From Chloroflexota bacterium (GTDB lineage: Bacteria; Chloroflexota; Dehalococcoidia; UBA1151; TMED-70), in the NCBI GenBank assembly GCA_002719425.1, contig PBHA01000010.1, positions 124,412-188,411 of the forward strand: a DNA stretch of 64,000 nt, in the 5' to 3' direction. The translations under genes and the position numbers were made by a program. Of this stretch, positions 27,267-35,546 are shown piece by piece; the stretch's first letter is position 1, and the number at the start of each line of letters is the position of its first letter. The notes beneath the pieces were generated by a model. That model had not been told where the DNA came from, ran no database searches, and saw only the letters and a list, made by a program, of their open reading frames with translations.

Positions 27267-27364
27267 TTTAATAATTGTATTTTATTTCCGTATAAATTAT
27301 ATTTTAACAATTTTAAAAAATTAGGGGTAATTTACCTAAATTACAGGAAAAGAGGTATTTATAC

Positions 27365-27383
27365 TCATTTTAGAGTAAAATGA
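27365..27383. promoter_or_regulatory. Perfect 8-bp inverted repeat between pheS and the DUF5679 gene
   Basis: TCATTTTA-GAG-TAAAATGA, about 100 bases upstream of pheS and 84 bases before the zinc-ribbon gene. The symmetry and the intergenic position suit an operator or a small hairpin. I cannot assign a regulator. Confidence 0.35.
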
Positions 27384-27466
27384 ACATAATTCAATCTGGT
27401 ATTTTTGTCTTGAATAGTATATAAAGTTAGTATCCAAATAAAACTAACGTTTCAATTGGAGGAAAC

Positions 27467-27610
27467 ATGGAAGCATATTGCATGAAATGCAAGGGGAAGC
27501 AGACTATGTCAAATCCCCAACAAATAACTATGAAAAATGGTAGACCAGCTACTCAAGGTACTTGTCCTGTCTGTGGAACTAAAATGTTCAAGATTGGTAA
27601 AGCTTCATAG
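27467..27610 (+). CDS. DUF5679-like zinc-ribbon mini-protein
   Basis: A 47-residue protein starting M-E-A-Y-C-M-K-C-K, with a second cysteine pair T-C-P-V-C-G-T-K near residues 32-39. The two C-x2-C pairs form a zinc ribbon. The middle phrase M-K-N-G-R-P-A-T-Q-G and the ending F-K-I-G-K-A match the DUF5679 pattern, common in Actinobacteria and Chloroflexota. A strong GGAGGAAAC ribosome site precedes the ATG. A terminator hairpin follows after about 30 bases, so this is a stand-alone, probably well-expressed gene. Function unknown. Confidence 0.85.
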   Translation: MEAYCMKCKGKQTMSNPQQITMKNGRPATQGTCPVCGTKMFKIGKAS

Positions 27611-27637
27611 TTTAAATTTATATATTTTATATAAAGT

Positions 27638-27677
27638 CAAAATTGCAAAAAGACCGAAAGTTCTTTTTGCAATTTTG
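27638..27677 (+). terminator. Intrinsic terminator after the DUF5679 gene
   Basis: A perfect 16-bp inverted repeat (CAAAATTGCAAAAAGA and its complement) around an 8-base loop, with T-rich sequence in and after the right arm. It lies between the mini-protein stop and the ribosome site of the aldo/keto reductase. Confidence 0.8.
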
Positions 27678-27699
27678 TTTAAGGGAGGAATTTTTAATT

Positions 27700-28635
27700 A
27701 TGGAACACAGTATTTTTGGTAAAACTGAGGTAAATGTGAGCAAATTAGGGCTTGGTTTAGCTCAAGTTGGTTTTCAATTAGGGTCAGCTGAATATAAAAT
27801 AGCTGACAAAATACTAAATACAGCATTGGACAATGGTATTAACTTTCTTGACACAGCTGCAATGTATCTTGATAGCGAGTCTATTGTTGGTAAATCTGTT
27901 GGACATAGAAGAGATGAGTTCTTTTTAGCCACTAAAGCAGGAACAGGAAGAACAACGTCTCCAGACTCTGAATGGACATATAAAAAAATCAAAGATTCAG
28001 TAGAAAATAGCTTAATTGATCTAAAAACTGATGTGATTGATTTAGTCCAGTTGCATTCATGCGAAACTCATTTACTTGAACAAGGAGATGTTATAAGAGC
28101 CCTTCAAGATTGTAAATTAGAAGGAAAAATAAAATATGTAGGCTACTCAGGTGATAATGAAGCTGCTATGTGGGCGGTAAAATCTAATTTATTCGATACT
28201 TTACAAACTAGCTATAGTATTGCTGATCAAAGAGCTAGGACTAAAAATATTCTTACAGAAGCTAAATCTAGAAATTTAGGAATAATTGCAAAAAGACCTA
28301 TCGGAAATGCTGCTTTATTGGGAGTAAAAAACCACAATAATGGACAAACTCATGAGCATTTTGGAAGTGCTTATGATGAATATTTTTCAAGAATTATGCA
28401 AATGACTAAAAAAATTGAAATAGATCTTAATGAGGTTGATCCTATAGAATTATCCATGGCATTTACTCTATCTAGAAAAGAAATAAATGTGATTATAATT
28501 GGATCAAAAAATAATAATCATGTTGAGCAAAATCTAGATTACATGGGAAAAAACTTAGAAATTTACCAAAATCTCATAAAACAGTATGAGAATATCTATG
28601 AAAAATTAGATGAAAATTGGAGACAATTAACTTAG
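27700..28635 (+). CDS. Aldo/keto reductase family protein
   Basis: A TIM-barrel NAD(P)H oxidoreductase of 311 residues. Catalytic tetrad residues are visible as Asp51 (F-L-D-T-A), Tyr56 (A-M-Y), Lys79 (A-T-K-A) and His119 (L-H-S). A strong AAGGGAGGAA ribosome site fixes the ATG at 27700; a start at 27643 would lie inside the preceding hairpin. It ends 15 bases before trpS, so it may lead the tryptophan operon. Substrate unknown. Confidence 0.9.
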   Translation: MEHSIFGKTEVNVSKLGLGLAQVGFQLGSAEYKIADKILNTALDNGINFLDTAAMYLDSESIVGKSVGHRRDEFFLATKAGTGRTTSPDSEWTYKKIKDSVENSLIDLKTDVIDLVQLHSCETHLLEQGDVIRALQDCKLEGKIKYVGYSGDNEAAMWAVKSNLFDTLQTSYSIADQRARTKNILTEAKSRNLGIIAKRPIGNAALLGVKNHNNGQTHEHFGSAYDEYFSRIMQMTKKIEIDLNEVDPIELSMAFTLSRKEINVIIIGSKNNNHVEQNLDYMGKNLEIYQNLIKQYENIYEKLDENWRQLT

Positions 28636-28650
28636 TAAAAAAAAATCCCT

Positions 28651-29658
28651 ATGACAAAAAAAAGAATACTTACAGGAATAAGACCAACAGGTGCGTTACA
28701 TTTAGGACATTACGTAGGAGCACTTCACAATTGGATATCTCTTCAGAATGAATATGACTGTAATTTCCTAATTGCTGATTATCAGGCTTTAAGTGACCAT
28801 TTTCATGAAACAGACATGATAAAGAATTCAGTAATTGATGTTACTTTAGATTGGTTATCAGTAGGATTAGATCCAGAAAAATCTAATTTTGTAATTCAAA
28901 GTTATGTGCCTGAGCATGCTGAATTGTCAATGTTATTATCTTTCATTACTCCTCTAGGAATGCTTGAGAGAAATCCTACCTTAAAAGGAGAATTAGACTC
29001 TTTACCAATTGAAAGAAGAAGCGCAGGTTTTTATAACTATCCAATTAGTCAAATTGCAGACATTTTACTCCCAAGAGCTCATCTAGTTCCAGTTGGAGAA
29101 GATCAAGCTCCACATCTGGAAATGTCACGAGAAATTGCTAGGAAATTTAACAGAATGTACGGTGAAGTTTTTCCTGAGCCTGAAACACTTATAGGAAAAG
29201 TGGGAAGGTTATCTGGAACAGATGGAAAAGGGAAAATGAGTAAAAGCCAAGGAAATGTTATTCTTCTATCTGACTCAAAAGAAATTGTTGAAAAAAAAGT
29301 AAGAGGAATGTACACAGATCCAAATAGAATTAGGGCTGATATTCCAGGTAAAGTTGAAGGAAATCCTGTATTTCAATATCTAGATGCTTTCACTGAAAAC
29401 GATCCTAATGTAGAGGATTTCAAAACTCGATACAGACAGGGAAATATCGGTGATGTTGAAATAAAATCTTACTTAGCCAACGTTATTAATTTATTTTTAG
29501 ACCCAATAAGAGAAAAACGAGCATACTTCGAATCAAATATGAATTTAGTTGAAGAAGCATTAGACAAAGGTGTGTCTAATGCAAGGATTTCAGCAAATGA
29601 AACCATGGAACTAGTTCGTGATAAAATGAAAGTCTCAACTTATAAGAAAATTTGGTAA
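28651..29658 (+). CDS. trpS: Tryptophan--tRNA ligase
   Basis: Class I synthetase of 335 residues. The HIGH-like motif is T-G-A-L-H-L-G-H (residues 13-20) and the KMSKS motif is K-M-S-K-S-Q-G-N. The bacterial TrpRS pattern is complete. It stands directly before trpE, joining charging and synthesis of tryptophan in one transcription unit. Confidence 0.96.
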   Translation: MTKKRILTGIRPTGALHLGHYVGALHNWISLQNEYDCNFLIADYQALSDHFHETDMIKNSVIDVTLDWLSVGLDPEKSNFVIQSYVPEHAELSMLLSFITPLGMLERNPTLKGELDSLPIERRSAGFYNYPISQIADILLPRAHLVPVGEDQAPHLEMSREIARKFNRMYGEVFPEPETLIGKVGRLSGTDGKGKMSKSQGNVILLSDSKEIVEKKVRGMYTDPNRIRADIPGKVEGNPVFQYLDAFTENDPNVEDFKTRYRQGNIGDVEIKSYLANVINLFLDPIREKRAYFESNMNLVEEALDKGVSNARISANETMELVRDKMKVSTYKKIW

Positions 29659-29660
29659 TA

Positions 29661-31142
29661 ATGATCAATAAAGCTGAACTTGAAGACTTTATTAATAAAT
29701 CTAAAAAATACAATTTGATTCCAACATTTAGGGAGATCAGAGCAGACTTAGATACTCCTTTATCTATATACCTAAAATTATCTAAAAATAGCTATTCTTT
29801 TTTATTAGAATCTATAACTGGTGGAGAAAATTTAGCCAGATACTCAATTATAGGTACAAATCCAAAAAAAATAATAAAGACAGGAGATAAGGAAAAACTT
29901 GGAAATGTTGATCCTTTAAAAATTATCAAGGATGAAATTAATAGCTACAAAGTCCCTGATATAAAAGAGTTACCGATTTTTACAGGAGGTGCTGTTGGTT
30001 ATCTTTCTTATGAAACTATATCTTACTTTGAAAAATCAGTTCCAAAGAACGAAAATTCTACACTTGATGTGCCCGAATCAATATTCATGATTACTGATTC
30101 GATTGTTGTTTTTGATCATGTGAAGCAAACAATTTTCATAGTAAATTATGCAAAAATTAATAATGATCAAAGTATAGAGAATATTTATCTAGAATCATTA
30201 AAAAAAATTGAAGATATTTATCAGTTAATTAAAAAACCAATCCCAGAAGAGCATAACAAGATTTCATCGATAAGTAACGAAGAACAAAAAACAAAAGAGG
30301 AATTAATATCTCAGTACGAAAAAAATATGACTAAAAAAGATTATGGAATTGCTATTAAGGAATGCATTAAGAATATTTATTCAGGTGAGATTATACAGAT
30401 AGTATTTTCACAAAGACTTACAAAAAAAACAGAAGCAACAGCAATAGATATTTATAGATGTCTAAGAACGATAAATCCTTCTCCATATATGTTTATGTTG
30501 AATTTTGAAGACTTTCAAATAATAGGAGCATCACCAGAACTTCTAGTAAAATCTACCGACAAGGAAATTGCCGTTCATCCGATAGCTGGAACAAGACCCA
30601 GAGGAAAAGACCAAGAGCAAGATGATCAAATTGCTAATGAGTTAGTTTCAGATGAAAAAGAGTTAGCAGAGCACTTAATGTTATTAGATTTAGGAAGAAA
30701 TGATGTCGGTAGAGTGTCGAAGCCAGGAACAGTTAATGTCAATCAAAAAATGGAAATTGAAAAATATTCACATATAATGCATATTGTATCCAATGTTACT
30801 GGAACTTTAGATGATAAGTATGATGAGTTTGATGCTCTAAGAGCAGCATTTCCTGCAGGTACTGTATCGGGCGCCCCTAAGGTTAGAGCGATGCAACTAA
30901 TCTCAGAATTAGAACCTGAAAAAAGAGGTCCTTATTCTGGCGGAGTAGGCTATTTTTCATTCAATGGTAATATGGATACTTGTATCGCAATTAGAACAAT
31001 GGTACTAAAGGATAAAACTGTTTATTTACAAGCTGGTGGCGGAATAGTTGCCGATTCAAAAATTGATTACGAATATGAAGAAACTTTGAACAAAATGATG
31101 GCACTTATAAAATCTGTAGACGATGCTGAAAGAAACTTATAA
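29661..31142 (+). CDS. trpE: Anthranilate synthase component I
   Basis: Converts chorismate to anthranilate with ammonia from TrpG. The 493-residue protein keeps the feedback-inhibition motif L-L-E-S near residue 50, so tryptophan sensitivity is likely, and the chorismate-binding core H-P-I-A-G-T-R-P-R-G, L-G-R-N-D-V-G-R-V and A-A-F-P-A-G-T-V-S-G-A-P-K. The ATG at 29661 comes two bases after the trpS stop. Its stop overlaps the trpG start (TAATG). Confidence 0.97.
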   Translation: MINKAELEDFINKSKKYNLIPTFREIRADLDTPLSIYLKLSKNSYSFLLESITGGENLARYSIIGTNPKKIIKTGDKEKLGNVDPLKIIKDEINSYKVPDIKELPIFTGGAVGYLSYETISYFEKSVPKNENSTLDVPESIFMITDSIVVFDHVKQTIFIVNYAKINNDQSIENIYLESLKKIEDIYQLIKKPIPEEHNKISSISNEEQKTKEELISQYEKNMTKKDYGIAIKECIKNIYSGEIIQIVFSQRLTKKTEATAIDIYRCLRTINPSPYMFMLNFEDFQIIGASPELLVKSTDKEIAVHPIAGTRPRGKDQEQDDQIANELVSDEKELAEHLMLLDLGRNDVGRVSKPGTVNVNQKMEIEKYSHIMHIVSNVTGTLDDKYDEFDALRAAFPAGTVSGAPKVRAMQLISELEPEKRGPYSGGVGYFSFNGNMDTCIAIRTMVLKDKTVYLQAGGGIVADSKIDYEYEETLNKMMALIKSVDDAERNL

Positions 31143-31708
31143 TGATTGTTTTATTAGATAATTATGATTCGTTTACCTATAACCTTTTTCAATATATATC
31201 AGAATTAGGGGAAGAAGTAGTAGTATTACGAAATAATGAAACTTCAATTAGTGAAATAGAAAATTACTCTCCTTCGCATCTTGTTATATCACCTGGTCCA
31301 TCTAATCCTGAAAATGCTGGGATTTCAAATGATTCAATACAACATTTTTCAAAAAAAATTCCTGTTTTAGGAGTATGTCTTGGGCATCAATGTTTAGGGA
31401 ATACATATGGAGCAAATATTATTCAAGCAGAAGAAATAATGCATGGTAAAATTTCAAAAATTACTCATGATGGAAAAGGGCTTTTTGATGGAGTTCCTAA
31501 TCCTTTCAAAGCAGTAAGATATCATTCATTAATTATTGATGAAGACTCTCTACCGAATAACTTTGAGATAACAGCAAGAAGTGAATCAGGTATAATTCAG
31601 GGAATCAGACACAAAAGTTTATCCTTAGAAGGTGTTCAGTTTCATCCAGAATCAATTGAAACCGAGCATGGAAAGAAAATATTAAATAATTTTCTAAAAA
31701 TGAAATGA
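31142..31708 (+). CDS. trpG: Anthranilate synthase component II (glutamine amidotransferase)
   Basis: Class I amidotransferase of 188 residues. It has D-N-Y-D-S-F-T-Y-N at the N-terminus, the nucleophile cysteine in G-V-C-L-G-H-Q, and H-P-E-S-I at the C-terminus. It could also serve PabB if one exists elsewhere. It overlaps trpE by one base and trpD by four bases. Confidence 0.96.
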   Translation: MIVLLDNYDSFTYNLFQYISELGEEVVVLRNNETSISEIENYSPSHLVISPGPSNPENAGISNDSIQHFSKKIPVLGVCLGHQCLGNTYGANIIQAEEIMHGKISKITHDGKGLFDGVPNPFKAVRYHSLIIDEDSLPNNFEITARSESGIIQGIRHKSLSLEGVQFHPESIETEHGKKILNNFLKMK

Positions 31709-32727
31709 ATATACAACATATAATAAATAAAGTTTCATCTGGAATAGATTTAAATTTTGAAGAATCAAAGTTTTGCATGAATGAAATTATGTCAGGTAAA
31801 CTATTACCTTCTCAGTTTGGTGTAATAATGGCGAGTCTTTCCATCAAAGGAGAAACTGCTGAAGAAATTGCAGGTATGGCAGCAGTAATGAGAGAATTTT
31901 CGATAAAAATTAAAGGCAAAGAAAATGCAATTGATTTATGCGGTACCGGAGGAAGTGGATTAAAGTGGTTTAACATATCTACTGCATCAGCAATAGTTGT
32001 CTCTGCTTCTGGAATACCCGTTGCTAAACATGGAAACAGAGCAGCATCAGGAAATAGTGGATCCGCTGATGTTTTGGAAGAATTAGGTATTAAGATATCT
32101 ATAGAACCCAAAGATGTAGAAAGATGTCTAGGTGAAATAGACCTAACTTTTATATTTGCACAAACTTTCCATCCTTCAATGAAATTTGCAGCACCTCTAA
32201 GAAAAGAGATTGGGATAAGAACTATTTTTAACTTTTTGGGACCTTTGACGAATCCAGCTGGTGTAAAAAAACAGGTTATTGGAACTCCAAATAAAGATTT
32301 TGCAAAAAAAATTGCACAAGCAGGAAAAAAGTTAAATTTAGATAGAATAATAACAGTATCTGGTGAATCAGGATCTGATGAGATAGAAATTGATAAAAAC
32401 ACTTTTATTTATGATTCAAAAGAAGATTTTTCTGAAAAAATTATTGAATCTTCTAAAAACTATGGATCTTCAAGTTTTTTGGAAGTTAATTCTCCTAAGG
32501 AATCTGCACAAAAAATACTTTCATGCTTTGAAATGAAGTTTGAGTCTTCTGATGAAGAAAAAAAATCTATTCTAAATTCCATTTCAATTAATTCCGCAAT
32601 GGCTATAAATCTTGCTAATGAAGAAAAAAGTTTTGATGAGTGTATTCAAATAGCTAAAGAAAATATTTTCAATGGCAATGCACTTAAAAAATTAAAGCAA
32701 CTAAAAGATTTTACAAATAAAAGCTGA
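31705..32727 (+). CDS. trpD: Anthranilate phosphoribosyltransferase
   Basis: Transfers phosphoribosyl to anthranilate. The 340-residue protein has the PRPP loop G-T-G-G-S-G, where the usual Asp is replaced by Ser, then F-N-I-S-T-A, K-H-G-N-R-A-A-S-G and G-S-A-D-V-L-E-E-L-G. The overlap ATGA with trpG and one base with trpC indicates tight coupling. Confidence 0.96.
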   Translation: MNIQHIINKVSSGIDLNFEESKFCMNEIMSGKLLPSQFGVIMASLSIKGETAEEIAGMAAVMREFSIKIKGKENAIDLCGTGGSGLKWFNISTASAIVVSASGIPVAKHGNRAASGNSGSADVLEELGIKISIEPKDVERCLGEIDLTFIFAQTFHPSMKFAAPLRKEIGIRTIFNFLGPLTNPAGVKKQVIGTPNKDFAKKIAQAGKKLNLDRIITVSGESGSDEIEIDKNTFIYDSKEDFSEKIIESSKNYGSSSFLEVNSPKESAQKILSCFEMKFESSDEEKKSILNSISINSAMAINLANEEKSFDECIQIAKENIFNGNALKKLKQLKDFTNKS

Positions 32728-33512
32728 TGGGAATTTTAGACAAAATAATATCGGCAAAAGAACAAAGATTAAGAAAAGAAAAAGTTTCTATTCCTTTAGA
32801 AGATTTAATTAAGAATAAACCATGTTATGAAAAAACATTTTCTCTTGAAAAGATTCTTTCCAAAAAAAATATCCTAATTTCTGAAATGAAAAGGCAATCT
32901 CCTTCAGGGGGTAATCTGGATCTATCACTTGTTCCAAAAGATCAAGCAGAAATGTATATAAAAGCTGGCTCAGATGCAATTTCTGTGCTAACAGAGAAAG
33001 ATTATTTTATGGGAAGTGAAAAAGATCTTTTAGATGTTCTTGATATAACTAAAAAGAGGCAAGTCCCTGTTCTACAGAAAGATTTCATTATTGATGAATA
33101 TCAGATACACAAAGCAAAAAACTTAGGTGCTGATTGTATTCTATTAATAACAAGAATATTAAGTATTGAAAAATATTTAGCATTCTACCATTTATCAAAA
33201 TCACTGGGATTAAGTGCCATTGTTGAAATTTTTGATGAAAGAGAATTAGATTTTGCGCTCGAGGCAGATATTAAGATTTTAGGTATAAATAATAGAAATT
33301 TAGATAGTTTAGAAACTAATTTAGAAACTTTTGAAAAAATTGCCTCAAAAGTCCCCTCTAACATCTATAAAATAGCTGAAAGTGGGATAAAAAATTCTGA
33401 TGATGCAAAAAGGATGATCGAATCTGGTGCTAATGGATTACTTGTTGGAGAATCAATAATGAGATCTTCAAACGGAACAAAAATAATAAAAGAAATTTCT
33501 TCAAATGAATGA
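32727..33512 (+). CDS. trpC: Indole-3-glycerol phosphate synthase
   Basis: Ring-closing decarboxylase, a 261-residue TIM barrel. Catalytic stretches are S-E-M-K-R-Q-S-P-S, Q-K-D-F-I-I-D-E-Y-Q-I, L-G-I-N-N-R-N-L and I-A-E-S-G-I. It overlaps trpF by eight bases. Confidence 0.96.
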   Translation: MGILDKIISAKEQRLRKEKVSIPLEDLIKNKPCYEKTFSLEKILSKKNILISEMKRQSPSGGNLDLSLVPKDQAEMYIKAGSDAISVLTEKDYFMGSEKDLLDVLDITKKRQVPVLQKDFIIDEYQIHKAKNLGADCILLITRILSIEKYLAFYHLSKSLGLSAIVEIFDERELDFALEADIKILGINNRNLDSLETNLETFEKIASKVPSNIYKIAESGIKNSDDAKRMIESGANGLLVGESIMRSSNGTKIIKEISSNE

Positions 33513-34140
33513 TACAAAAATAAAAATATGTGGAGTTAAGGATATAGAAATAATTTCTGAATTAATTAAACTCAAAATCGATTTTATAGGCATAAATTTC
33601 ATAGAAAGTTCAAAAAGATTTATCAATATTGATATAGCTAAAAAAATATCTAAACTAATGTCTAAAAAAAATATAAAAATCAAACTGGTTGGTCTGTTTC
33701 AAAATCATGATAATAATCTAGTAAATGAAATATCTAATAAACTAAATTTAGACTATGTTCAGCTGTGTGGAAACGAATCTATTGAATATCTTGATTACAT
33801 AGATAGAAAGATAATAAAGACAATCCATATCAAAGAGGGATCAGATATTGAAGAAATCAAGAAAGTAATAGATTTATATCTGGAAAAATCTGATTATGTG
33901 ATCCTTGATACTTTTTCAAAACTATCTTCAGGTGGCACAGGAAAAAGTTTTAACTGGGACAAATATCAGTCTCTTTTCAATAACAGAGTTTTTGTTGCAG
34001 GAGGATTAAACCCCTCAAATATAGGAGTTTTAATAAAATCATATAGCCCTTGGGGTGTAGATGTTTCTTCTGGAGTTGAGCATGAGGGCAAAAAAAATAT
34101 AAAAAAAATAAAAGATTTTATTAAGTTCAAAGAAGAATAA
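33505..34140 (+). CDS. trpF: Phosphoribosylanthranilate isomerase
   Basis: A 211-residue TIM barrel with the catalytic Cys in K-I-C-G-V-K, the V-Q-L-C-G-N-E segment, the Asp in L-D-T-F-S-K, and V-A-G-G-L-N-P-S-N and V-D-V-S-S-G-V-E. It is separate from TrpC rather than fused. No trpB or trpA follows; the next gene is a permease that starts right at the trpF stop. Confidence 0.94.
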   Translation: MNDTKIKICGVKDIEIISELIKLKIDFIGINFIESSKRFINIDIAKKISKLMSKKNIKIKLVGLFQNHDNNLVNEISNKLNLDYVQLCGNESIEYLDYIDRKIIKTIHIKEGSDIEEIKKVIDLYLEKSDYVILDTFSKLSSGGTGKSFNWDKYQSLFNNRVFVAGGLNPSNIGVLIKSYSPWGVDVSSGVEHEGKKNIKKIKDFIKFKEE

Positions 34141-35031
34141 ATGTCTACAGATAAAAGAAAAAATTTAGATAATAAAGGATATTTTTTGTCCTTTTTTGTA
34201 GCATTTTTATGGTCTGGAAACCCTACTTCTGTAAAAATTAGTCTTAGTTACACAACTCCCTTTATGGTAGGATTCCTTAGATTTACATTAGGAGGTATTA
34301 TTGCACTAATATGGGCAATATATAAAAAACAATCATTATCCGTAAAAAAAGAGCATATTTTCCCTATTGTTTTAGCAGGTTTATTACCTGCTGCCCAGAT
34401 AGGTTTTTATAATATTGGGCAAGCCCATACATTGGCAAGTCATGGAATTATTATGATAGTCACTTTTCCATTATGGGCTGCAATTTTTTCTCATTTTTTT
34501 ACACCTAATGACAGATTAAACTTATCTAGAAGCCTTGGACTTATAACTGCATATTCAGGAGTACTTGTTTTGTTTTGGGATTCTATAAATCAAAATATTA
34601 CTGAATATTTGTTTGGAGATATCTTGATGTTGCTCTCTGCAATGTTCTTAGGAGGAAGGCTTATTTGGGTATCTCATATTACACAAAAAGTTGGTCAACC
34701 ACAAATTATAATTTCTGAAGCAGTAGTAGGTTCTTTGATGTCGATTTTTTTATCTATTTTATTTGAAAAAACCTTCCTAAACATTTCTATCAGCTTAATA
34801 TTATCGATGGCTTATCAGGGGATTTTAATCGCTGGAATGGGAATAATTTTACAAACTTATCTTTTAAGTAATTATTTACCCGGCAAAGTAACTTTTTTTA
34901 ATCTATTTCAGCCGATTATAGGTATTTTTATTTCATGGTTTTTATTAGGAGAAAGTTTAGGATTTATACTTTTCTTATCAATTACCTTACTAACAATTGG
35001 AACATATTTTACAATTCAAAAAAAAGTTTAA
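34141..35031 (+). CDS. EamA/DMT family transporter
   Basis: A 296-residue membrane protein with ten hydrophobic helices arranged as two EamA repeats. The first starts with F-F-V-A-F-L-W-S-G-N-P. Such proteins export metabolites, often amino acids. It directly abuts trpF, so it is the last gene of the trp unit and may export or import an aromatic amino acid or intermediate; that link is inference from position. Its end lies six bases from a convergent gene. Confidence 0.85.
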   Translation: MSTDKRKNLDNKGYFLSFFVAFLWSGNPTSVKISLSYTTPFMVGFLRFTLGGIIALIWAIYKKQSLSVKKEHIFPIVLAGLLPAAQIGFYNIGQAHTLASHGIIMIVTFPLWAAIFSHFFTPNDRLNLSRSLGLITAYSGVLVLFWDSINQNITEYLFGDILMLLSAMFLGGRLIWVSHITQKVGQPQIIISEAVVGSLMSIFLSILFEKTFLNISISLILSMAYQGILIAGMGIILQTYLLSNYLPGKVTFFNLFQPIIGIFISWFLLGESLGFILFLSITLLTIGTYFTIQKKV

Positions 35032-35037
35032 AGTGAA

Positions 35038-35451
35038 TCAGTTTTCTAATCTAAAATCTGATGGCCATCTAACTTTTTGAGATTTGGCTAAATAAAAATT
35101 GCAATCTACTATTTTTGCATTTGAAAAAACACAACGATATAACCATGAATTTTCAAAATTAGAATTAGTAAATATTGATCTTGAAAGATTTGCTCTATAT
35201 AGAGCTGCTTTTGTAAAATTGGCACTTATAAATTCAGAATTAATAGCCGAAATTTCAGATAGATCTGCATTACTAAAATTGCAATTAAAAAATTTTGAAT
35301 TATTAAATAGTACCTTTGACATTCTCCAACCAGAGAAATCTCTATTTTCAAAAATCTGTCCAGAAAGATCATATCTTTCATTTGGATTATCTATAATCCA
35401 TTGACTTAAGTAATCTTTTGATAGATTTGGATCATTCCCTTTTAAAATCAT
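35038..35451 (-). CDS. Pentapeptide-repeat protein
   Basis: The 137-residue protein consists mostly of A/S-N/D-L/F-x-x repeats from residue 30 to 125 (for example F-S-N-A-D-L-S, F-T-K-A-A-L-Y-R-A-N-L-S). These fold into a right-handed square beta-helix. Some members mimic DNA and protect gyrase; most have no known role. No signal peptide. It is divergent from glnA. Confidence 0.8.
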   Translation of the reverse strand: MILKGNDPNLSKDYLSQWIIDNPNERYDLSGQIFENRDFSGWRMSKVLFNNSKFFNCNFSNADLSEISAINSEFISANFTKAALYRANLSRSIFTNSNFENSWLYRCVFSNAKIVDCNFYLAKSQKVRWPSDFRLEN

Positions 35452-35546
35452 AATAAAAATAATTAAAAATTAACAGTTTCGTAACACCTAGTAGTTATTA
35501 TAGAGGAACAAAAATAATTTCAAGAAAGATTAACTAGGAGTTTCGT

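Noticed and set aside
27643..27699. Longer N-terminus for the aldo/keto reductase
   Set aside because: The extension lies in the terminator hairpin; the ATG at 27700 has its own AAGGGAGGAA site.
31812..32402. Minus-strand open frame of nearly 200 codons within trpD
   Set aside because: Entirely inside trpD, whose motifs are certain; the antisense product is low complexity with no family match by eye.
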